From positions 10,223,501 through 10,287,500 of the forward strand of contig OX621242.1 in assembly GCA_951640165.1 (NCBI GenBank): a stretch of DNA of 64,000 nucleotides. The letters run 5' to 3'. This document shows positions 46,649 through 55,040 of the stretch, in pieces. The notes under the pieces are model-generated. The model was given only the letters and a program-made list of their open reading frames with translations, made no database searches and was not told where the DNA came from. The first letter of the stretch is position 1. The number at the start of each line of letters is the position of its first letter. A program made the translations under genes and the position numbers. The stretch comes from Pseudoips prasinana (taxonomy: Eukaryota; Arthropoda; Insecta; Lepidoptera; Nolidae).

Positions 46649-46965
46649 CTAGCTGTGCCCCGCGGTTTTATCGCGTTGAATTTTATAAATTATCAGCTAC
46701 TCCCCCATAGGTCATAGCGTGATAATATGTAGCCTATGTGTTGCCCGACCTCTTAGTAATAGTCATGCAACATTTGAAGTAAATCCATGCAGTACTTTTT
46801 GAGTTTATCCCGGACATACATACAGACAACCAGATAAACAGACAAAAATTCTAAAAACTATAGTTGTGGCTTCTATATCGTTTGAAGGTCACGCCCCAAG
46901 TATCCTTTTAAAAAAATATTCAATGTACAGTTTTGACTTTCCTACGATTTTATTATATGTATAGA
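46649..46965 (-). mobile_element. Non-autonomous Helitron (317 bp), 15727 family
   Basis: It begins TCTATACATATAATAAAATC and ends GGGGCACAGCTAG on the minus strand, between A46648 and T46966. It is collinear with 15727-16072 with small deletions. Confidence 0.9.
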
Positions 46966-47966
46966 TGTTGCTTTCCAATGGTTATAAAAATCTACAATAA
47001 ATCACTAAAAGTAAAAAACGTGACATTGCATCGATTCAAAACTTCATCTCAGTGCCTCATTGAAAGATGATTTTATTCTCTTGATAAATATTTCAAATAC
47101 AAGGAACCCGTATAGATATTTCTTTCTTCTTGTGCCAGTGCTCTTAGCATTAATGTATTTTTTTAAGTTACAATTTTAATTACATATATTTAGTCTTTTA
47201 ACGACTTATAAGGCGTATAAGGCATTGATTTGTTGACAATAATATAACTTATTTTGTTTTAGAATAGTAGGTATTTTGGCATTTATTTGAGTAATGAGTT
47301 GCATTAAATTATAAGATAGAATAAAATGTCTTTAGTCTTCATATTATATTGATTTACCGAATCTAGCTTTAGATTATCACACAAAATGTAGGTAATTATT
47401 TCAGTTAAGGTCACGAAAGACAACAAAAGTAATAATAATGCTAATCAATGTGCTAATGTTGCATTTTTCCTACAGAGGCCTTATGAGTATTTACATCTTA
47501 AAAAAGTAGGGGTTCAGTAAAATAGGTGGTGTTACATATTTAAGCCTGTCTTATTAACTTAAATTAATTCGAAAAGAAATGCTTTCAATTTCTCTTATCT
47601 AATATACCCATGACCACGTGACCATGTTAATGAATCTTTATTTGAATATTGAATTGCAAGTAAATTTGAACGATATCGAATGAATTGATTCTATTTTTCT
47701 CATAGTCTAAGTAGCCTCTATGTAGGGAATGTTCTTGTGATTTTTGTACAACTGAGTCAGCAAACAATAAAGCGTGTTGATGGTATTTGGTAGGCAGGTA
47801 CCATCTACACGACAAAACATTTTATAATAAAAATAATATTTTTGTGATAAAGTAGAGTAACGCACTGCTACACTATCACACCAATATTTATTTTCATTTT
47901 ATTAAAGTTATAAGCGTATTTACCAATTATGTATGTTTTTTTAAACAGATTTGCTATAAAAAAAAA
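46966..47966. other. AT-rich spacer, nothing recognised
   Basis: No gene or assignable repeat. Confidence 0.5.
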
Positions 47967-48283
47967 TAATAATATCCTGCGACATTAATTACACACGGTC
48001 ATCTGATCACAAACTAAGCAAAGCTATGGAAATCAGATAACTGATGTATTACATATACTAGTTTTTTTATTAATACTTACTTGTATAGATAATTACACAC
48101 AGACTCAGGGCAAACGAACGTATTCACAAATACTTACAAGTACAAATATATAACAAATACAATAAAATATATAACAAATACAAATATATAACAAGTACAA
48201 ATATTTTATCTGTCCTGGGTGGGAATCCAACCCACGACCTGCGGCGTGAAAGGCAAGAATTTAACAACCACGCCAAACCTATT
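47967..48283 (-). mobile_element. tRNA-derived SINE with an internal minisatellite expansion
   Basis: It aligns with 10311-10563 at both ends (GGGTTGGATTCCCACCC head; CATAGCTTTGCTTAG tail). In the middle, units like ACAAATATATAACAAATAC are repeated about four times (48133-48205), a stretch absent from the 10311 copy. Confidence 0.78.
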
Positions 48284-48729
48284 TCGTTCTAACACTGCCA
48301 AATTCAGTTTAAAAACAGCCCGAAAAGTTACACTCAAAATCCTAAAAGAGACAGTAATACACGAAATCGTTCACAATGAAACAATGAACAAGCCGAAGGA
48401 AATTAAGTTTCCAGCAGTAGATGTGAAAGACAGAAAACGTTCAGTATAATTGCCGTGCGGTTAACTGAGGCCATCCGGTTACACGAACAATGAGAACTGA
48501 GACTCGAATGACCAGTTCTGTATAAGGAAAATATTATTAACGCAATTCTGAAGCGAGTTTTAAGCTCCATTCGTATGGGCAATAGCGACTACAAATGTTT
48601 TGCTCTCTGTAGGATTGGTTTCGAATCAGGATTAGAGATTTTTATCTCTTTATATTCGAATATTCATTGCAACTAATCTGAATTGATTGCAAAGTTTTTT
48701 TTTGAGGAAGTTTGTGATAAAACTGTACA
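48284..48729. other. Spacer, nothing recognised
   Basis: The 76-codon frame 48219-48449 starts inside the SINE and has no known motif. Confidence 0.45.
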
Positions 48730-48960
48730 CATATGAAATGAAATGACATTTATTCAGCACTTGGGTATTAATATACACGTGTACTTGTCAAGCTTACAAT
48801 GCAGTACATAAACATAGTGGATGGTATAAAAGTTACAAAAAAAAAATTGTCCGTCCGTGCGGTTTGTTTTATCGCATATATTTTCTGAAATCCTTAAATA
48901 AATAACAAGTTACTAATCATATTAAGTGAAGGTGAGGTACTTTAGGTTGATTATTACATA
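48730..48960 (-). mobile_element. Probable LINE 3' end
   Basis: On the minus strand GCTGAATAAATGTCATTTCATTTCAT combines an AATAAA with CATTT-type tail units, like the 4335 element in the other orientation. Confidence 0.45.
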
Positions 48961-49002
48961 ATTTTATTAAGTACTTTAGGTTAATTTAAGTTTGCTTCGT
49001 TA

Positions 49003-49128
49003 CCACCTCAGCGACCTCGTGTTTTCGGTTCACTCACCGCATATGTTTCATATCTAGCTGTTCTGAGTCTGGGTTTGTTGTTTAAGTCCCCCGTAACACA
49101 GGAATCCTGTGTTGATCTTAGCTAAAAA
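49003..49128 (+). mobile_element. Second SINE family, with a hairpin replacing its 3' block
   Basis: CGACCTCGTGTTTTCGGTTC and GTTCTGAGTCTGGGTTTG identify the family. AACACAGGA is followed after one base by its exact complement TCCTGTGTT (49094-49112) where sisters read AACACAGGGATTA. Confidence 0.75.
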
Positions 49129-49991
49129 TAAATATTAAAATTATTTTAATTAAAAATAATTATGATTATCTTAAAAATTTAATGTTAAAAGATTCATAGT
49201 CTTATGAATATTTTAATATACAAAAACGTAAGCAACGTTACGTCATTAGATATTAGGCTTGTCTATGACTTCTAAGTAAATATTGTTTTTTCCGTTTATT
49301 GGTCTACTAAAATGGATATAGACTATATTGGATAAGACAACATCGATTTATAAAAAAAATTAAGTCTATACCCTACTCTGATGTAGACACTGCTTGCTAA
49401 ATTAGACAAAACCTTAACTTATCTTAAGGGGTACTTATTCTAATTTTAAACAAAACCTACATTTAGTTATAATATCATATATTTACGCATTCTGAGATAT
49501 AGACACTGTATGTAAGAATCCACTTTGTTTTTAGTAATAGCAATACTATTAGAAGGTTATATAGCCTTCCACAGGTTTCCAGCTACTCTCACAGGATCAT
49601 GGGTACATTTTGTAAGGAGGCTGCTCACGCTGCGCCTTGCGGTTCTTGGCTCTCACTAGGCTCACCACTCTAGAAACTTAGATACTCACTTTCCCAAAAT
49701 ATCCCGTCTCTAATTAAAAGCATCCAAAGCATGGTAACCCTATTGGTAACGTTTATATAAATTCACTGAATGCAGGACTCAGACGAGATAAAAATTGTTT
49801 CAGGAGACAACGTTAATAATAGGCATCGCTTTAAACAAGGGATGTTTTTATGTTGTGGCGTCAAGCTTTATTTAAATACTTTATTTGGCCATAGAAAAGT
49901 GAAAAAATTTTAATGTTTGTGATGAGTTTTTACGGTGACGAAAATGGAGGTAAATATAATGTAGAAATTACTAATAGAAACTTTTCATATA
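49129..49991. other. AT-rich spacer, nothing recognised
   Basis: No gene or assignable repeat. Confidence 0.5.
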
Positions 49992-50379
49992 TACAACATG
50001 TAACTTAATTAACGCACATCCTGAAAATAGTTTGTTCCGAATCGTTTACTGTATCGATTTATATCATTTTTAATATAGGTAATTTTTTCCTCCAAAATAA
50101 TGAAAATTACAGAAATTACCTTTATTTTAACCCTGTACAGTCAAAACAAATTGAAATGGGCCGTTAGTCAAAGTAGTAAGACATTTAAATCGCAGATTTA
50201 TTTGTATGCATACAAATTCCATCATTCAAAACAAAATAAACTTTATTCCAAGAAACTAATTTAGTTATTAACAATGCATATACATGTTAAATTAAAAATA
50301 TAGTGTATGTATTATGATTACAACATAATATTCTAATTGGGGTGTCTGAGGGTGTGCGTTAATTACGTTACATGTTGTA
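49992..50379. mobile_element. DNA element with 28-bp terminal inverted repeats
   Basis: TACAACATGTAACTTAATTA and ACGCACA at the left (49992-50019) are complemented at 50352-50379 with about one mismatch. TA lies at both outer edges, compatible with a Tc1/mariner-type MITE. The interior of about 330 bp has no ORF. Confidence 0.75.
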
Positions 50380-50484
50380 CAGGATCCTGATTAATTCAAC
50401 CTAGTTGTGCCAGTAGACCTAAATACCTTTTGAGTTATCTTTAATAAAAGAAAATAAAGAAAAGATAATTATACGTTTTATTGG

Positions 50485-50622
50485 TACATAATGTTACTTT
50501 GAATAAAGATGGTTGTTGATATATGTACGATACGATAATTATATCTATTATATATCATATAAACCATAAAAATCGTACATACAAATATCAACAACCATCC
50601 TTATTCAATGTAACATTATGTA
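50485..50622. mobile_element. Fold-back MITE with arms of about 45 bp
   Basis: CATAATGTTAC, GAATAAAGATGGTTGTTGAT and TGTACGAT in the left arm are complemented in order by ATCGTACA, ATCAACAACCATCCTTATTC and GTAACATTATG in the right. TA flanks both ends. Confidence 0.85.
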
Positions 50623-51025
50623 TGTATATAACATAGCATTGGACATAACTACTTTTTATTACGAAAAAAGTCTATAATTTTATAATTACAGACTTATAAT
50701 AAACTAGGAAATGGTAGAATTGTCAGTATAAGTATTTTGGTAACATTTTTAGCAGGAATAACTTTGGAGATAAGGCAGTAAACTTTCGTAATATTAATAA
50801 TTTTTCCCAAGATCATAATTTTACGGAATAGCTCAATACCGACTAATAAAAATGACGTCTTCTACATAACACCAACTATTGGGATCATGGCGATTAATTT
50901 GTAATCTATCGTAATAATATATATAATCTTTGTGAAGCGCTTTAAATTCAATGAACAACTCGTTTCATTAAATTTAATGAGAACAGGGCATGTAGTAAGT
51001 ATGCGATTAAAATACATTAATTTTA

Positions 51026-51160
51026 CAGACGCCAGCACATGCAGGTACCCCAATCTGTCAAATTTCTTTTATAGATTTTCAACTTTATCACAAAAACATA
51101 AGGTTCACTTTCAATTGGGGAAATTTAACAGATTGGGGTAACTTGATGTGCTGGCGTCTG
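51026..51160. mobile_element. TA-flanked MITE, copy 2 (135 bp)
   Basis: It is the partner of 23025-23154. It opens CAGACGCCAGCACAT and ends ATGTGCTGGCGTCTG between TA dinucleotides. Inner blocks CCCCAATCTGT and ACAGATTGGGG extend the inverted repeats to about 40 bp. Confidence 0.9.
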
Positions 51161-51289
51161 TACCATATTATGGTGACTTGTCTGGTGTTATGTTTATATT
51201 AAATAAATTTACTGCTTTTTCGGCGGGTAGTGTAGTGTATTGTTCGTAATTATGCTTGTAGCTACGTGCATCGATAGAACCGTCGCCAG

Positions 51290-51489
51290 AAGAGGAATAA
51301 TTAAATTAGCTGAATGAATGGTCTACTACAAGAAACATTTTGCCGGGAACGACACTTTGTGGAATCAATTATGGAGGTATTTCCGATCCGCGATGATATG
51401 GCAACCTTCAAGAAGCGAATCTATTATTTTTAATGGTACGCAATGAAATTGTAGCCTACAGGTGTTGTGAGTGTACATGGGCGGCAGTC
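51290..51489 (+). mobile_element. LINE 3' coding and UTR fragment, 8143 family
   Basis: HFAGNDTLWNQ in one frame is followed by the family's CTACAGGTGTTGTGAGTGTACATGGGCGGC end. It stops in the middle of the conserved GGGCGGC-GGTGATCACT block, where the opposite-strand LINE at 51490 begins. Confidence 0.6.
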
Positions 51490-52550
51490 AAAGTCAAAGG
51501 TACTTTATTCTGTAAAATTTATTTTTTTTACCCTACCGTGCAGTGCATGACGTGGCAGCTACTGAGAAACACTGCCAGAAAACTCAGTAGGAATCCTTTT
51601 TTAAAATAAAATATACTTAAGATTAATTACAATCATGTGTGTTGACTCAGAACAACTCAATCCCTAGCACTTTTCTCACTTAAATAATCAGAAATTTTGT
51701 AATATGCCCTGCTACACAATTTGGCTTTAATAATTCTTTTAAACTTATTCGTAGACAATTCTCTAATATCATTGGGAAGTTTGTTATAGAATCTTATACA
51801 TTGCCCCATAAAAGAGTTGCTTATTTTGTGGAGACGGGTAGTACGCAATATGAGATTATTCTTATATCTAGTATTTACATTATGTGTATCGCTCCTTTTA
51901 CAGAAGGAATCGATATTTTTATGCACATATAGTAAGTTTTCATATATATACTGAGATGGTACAGTTAGAATGTTGACCTCTTTGAACTTTTGTCTTAGAG
52001 ACACTCTCGGGCCAAGATTATAGATAGCTCTTACAGCTCTTTTTTGCAATATAAATATGGTGTTAATGTCAGCAGAGCTACCCCAGAGAAGAATTCCATA
52101 GGACATTACACTATGAAAATAACTGAAATAAACCATTCTAGCTGTGTCAACATCAGTCAGCCGTCTAATAGTTTTCACTGCATATGCTGCAGAACTTAAT
52201 TTGCCGGACGGTTTTTCTATTTGTGGGCTCCATTGTAGCTTTGAGTCAATAGTGATACCCAAGAACACAGTTGATTCAACAGGGGCCAACCTAGCTCCAT
52301 TAAGTTGTACATTGGTTGTCACCTGTTTCACATTCGGTGTAGTGAATTTAATGACTTTAGTTTTCTTATCATTAACCACAAGATTATTGGCATTAAACCA
52401 ATGCACAACTTTAGAGATTGCATCATTAACATCGTCAAAATTGCTTATTGGTCGGTTTATTTTGAACGTCAGGGAAGTATCATCTGCAAACAACACAATC
52501 TCATGCTTATCCCTTACATAGTAAGGTAAGTCATTTATATAAATTATAAT
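51490..52550 (-). pseudogene. 5'-truncated Jockey-like LINE polymerase (C-terminal third)
   Basis: A frame of at least 279 codons (52496 to 51657), readable to about 52548 as YINDLPYYVRDKHEIVLFADD, holds the last part of a LINE reverse transcriptase: motif C FADD with TSL after it, then FLGITIDSKLQWSPQI (thumb) and the C-terminal domain with VMSYGILLWG and RFYNKLPNDIREL. The frame ends ISDYLSEKSARD and is followed by a UTR, AATAAA and a TTTGACTTTGAC tail. Motifs A and B and the endonuclease are missing, so it cannot be functional, but the remaining frame has no stop, which suggests a fairly young insertion. No target duplication is evident. Confidence 0.9.
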
Positions 52551-53099
52551 GTATCGGCTAATCTACAAAATTATTATATGTATAGTTATTTTCATCAAAA
52601 CCACAAAACTACAATAAATTATAACAAGAAAAATATAATCAAACCGACCCTTCCACTAATATGTTTCCTCTGAAATGTTTTCGAAGCCGCTGGCGCTTTA
52701 AAGTCTGTAGATCAGAAAAAATAACAAAGAATAATGGGGTGACCGCAGACATGCCATAAATATGTTGGTATAACGTTGGAAATAGGGCTAGGAAACAATA
52801 TCCCGGGTTATATTTTTTGGGTATTTCCGGGACTGACAGAGTACTGCTCAAATTTAGATTTTTTAAATCAAAATTAAGTTTAGAGAGAATTGTACAAAAG
52901 TTTAATTAGTATTCAATTTAGATAGATAGATAATAATACATTTTTTCCACACTTTAGACTATAGATTTTTGTGTACATAAACTCTAAAACAACACCTTTT
53001 CCTTGTTTAGTTATTAAAAACATAATGGAGCCGGCTACTTTAGAGCCGAACGGTATTACACTTAATAAGGCTTGACACTGGTCCTTTGGAGTCGTGGAC
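52551..53099. other. Spacer, nothing firmly recognised
   Basis: A 70-codon minus-strand frame (52639-52851) ending TLKRQRLRKHFRGNILVEGS is unassigned and may be a remnant. Confidence 0.35.
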
Positions 53100-53345
53100 G
53101 GCCGTGGTTATGGGATACTACATGTATACACTGGCTGCTTTGCACGTCCAAGGTATATCAAGGGTAGCGGATGCTGCCGTGGTTCTAGCAGATGGCCCCA
53201 AGCGAAGGAAGTTTGCTTTCATCGTGACGGGAATATTTTTCTTCCGTTTGGGTTTGAAACTATGGGCTTCAGGGGTTCAGAAACATGCAAATTTGTCAAG
53301 ATGCGTTGTTGATTCTTCAGCTGACTCAAGAGCTGCGGGGTACCT
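53100..53345 (+). pseudogene. Remnant of a retroelement polymerase C-terminus
   Basis: Three reading frames in turn give KRRKFAFI, then IFLPFGFETMGFRGSETCKF, then RCVVDSSADSRAAGYL. Together they follow the order of the region with a PFGVETLGPWG-like motif and a DxSGDxRAGxYL-like motif that I know from C-termini of non-LTR retroelement polymerases in animals. At least two frameshifts (near 53235 and 53310) mark it as dead. Clade not assigned. Confidence 0.55.
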
Positions 53346-53365
53346 TAGCCTACACGCTGTTCATA

Positions 53366-53399
53366 TTGTATATTAAGAAGTATACTTCTTAATATACAA
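53366..53399. repeat. Perfect 34-bp palindrome without a loop
   Basis: TTGTATATTAAGAAGTA is followed directly by its exact complement. Confidence 0.97.
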
Positions 53400-53423
53400 C
53401 TTGAACATAGTTATCAATTTTCA

Positions 53424-53575
53424 TACCACCTATAACTAACTTCATGCTGTTATTTTTACGATGCGCGCGCTGATGCGCGGGCATCGGTAAAATTCACTGT
53501 CATACCACCTAGAACTAACTTCATGCTGTTAAATTTTTTGGTGTTGGTGTGCGCGCGCATCGTAAAAATTCACTC
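53424..53575. repeat. Direct repeat pair interleaved with an inverted pair
   Basis: CATACCACCTA-AACTAACTTCATGCTGTTA occurs at about 53424 and 53500 with one mismatch. TTTTTACGATGCGCGCGC (about 53454) is complemented by GCGCGCGCATCGTAAAAA (about 53552). Confidence 0.85.
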
Positions 53576-53778
53576 TCATCATTTTTCTCCATCGCGCCAA
53601 AAGAAGTATAACTTCAAAATTTGAATTTCAGTTCTATGTATGGCAACCTCCCAAAATTATATATATATAACCCTAAAAACTATTAATTAGTAAGTACTTT
53701 AATTAAACCTTGATTTCATTTGCGTATTTAGATGGGTACGCTATATTCAGATTCAGATCACAAAATAAAAATTTATTT

Positions 53779-54109
53779 CATCATCATCATAATATCAGCC
53801 GAAAGACGTCCACTGCTGGACAAAGGCCTCCCCCAAGGATCTCCACAATAGGCGGTCCTGCGCTGCCCACATCCAGCGGCTTTCCGCGACCCGCACAAAA
53901 AAAAAACAAAAAGCAAAGCGAAAACAAAACCCAAAGAACCGACATAGCCCAAAAAATTGCCAAACTTAAGTGGCAGTGGGCAGGGCACATAGCTCGTAGA
54001 ACTGACGGCCGATGGGGCAGAAAGGTTCTCGAGTGGCGACCACGAACCGAAAGACGCTGCGTGGGCAGGCCCCTACACGGTGGACCGATGATCTTGGGCG
54101 GGTCGCGGG
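53779..54109 (-). mobile_element. RTE LINE copy with a 5' inversion (twin priming) and 11-bp target duplication
   Basis: The left part is the RTE 3' end in minus orientation: CATCATCATCATAATATCAG, then GACGTCCACTGCTGGACAA, up to about CCGCGACCCGCAC at 53898. The right part is the adjacent upstream ORF segment in plus orientation, coding RTDIAQKIAKLKWQWAGHIA and RTDGRWGRKVLEWRPRTER. Both parts end at the same point of the element (the GGGTCGCGG block), so a 5' segment was inverted on insertion. AAAATTTATTT lies at 53768-53778 and 54110-54120, bounding the two parts as one event. Confidence 0.9.
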
Positions 54110-54120
54110 AAAATTTATTT

Positions 54121-55025
54121 ATAGAAATATAATTTAAATTTATGGAGGTACAATCGCAGGTCTAATCGCATAACAATGATTTCTTTTAGACATCGGTTAA
54201 CCTGTATTTGAATTCGGGAACCTTTTTTGTAACACAATTTTGACTAGTCTATCAAACTTTATGATTCTATATACTCAATTCCGGTACTGAACGTGTGGGA
54301 ACCGTAACCATTTTTGATGCTCTACTTGTGAATAATTTAAGCGGGTAGGGCCTAACCAAATATTGTTACTTGAAGGCCTCGTCACAACCGGTAAGTTATA
54401 GCACGGACGTGTGTTTGAGTTCCTTAATACATACATATTGACTTTGATTTGGTGGTTGATGGTACCAAGTTAATTTTGTTACCGTCCGATTGTATTGACA
54501 GTCGGTCTATTTGTGCTAAGTCTAGTTAGGTGTTAGTTTCGAAGTGAGAAACTTTCATTGGTGTAAGACAAATAGCTATTGGAACTAGCAGGTTAATGAG
54601 ACCACTGTCATATTGAATTAATATCGGGTGAACTATGTTTAATTAACCATAACTTGAGTAAACTAGTAGCTCTTAATTAATAATATCTGGGGAAAATTTA
54701 TTCATTATTTGTGAACTAATACTCATTTGCACGGCTAGTTTCCGTTGAGGCTACTCATCAGTGCCATGGTTGTCATGGTTTAGACATTAATGGACATTTA
54801 TAGATCATCGTGTCAGCTGATTGAAGTGAACTGCTGAACTGAAACGTGGGGATTAAAAATAACAATAAAAAAGGTTTTTATTCACGTAGACTTTAAAAAA
54901 GCGCTTGTAAATAGTCAGAACATGTTTGTAGTAATATAGTTGTATACATTATTATTTCTAGTAACATAGATATTTAGGTACACATTGTATGAAAACATTT
55001 ATAAAATTTATTTTATTATAGCAAT
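54121..55025. other. Spacer, nothing recognised
   Basis: No gene or assignable repeat before the Penelope-like insertion. Confidence 0.5.
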
Positions 55026-55040
55026 GATATTTAGCTATTA

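Noticed and set aside
51657..52529. Plus-strand frames of 125 and 74 codons at 52144-52529
   Set aside because: They are shadows of the LINE polymerase on the minus strand, which carries FADD and other known motifs.
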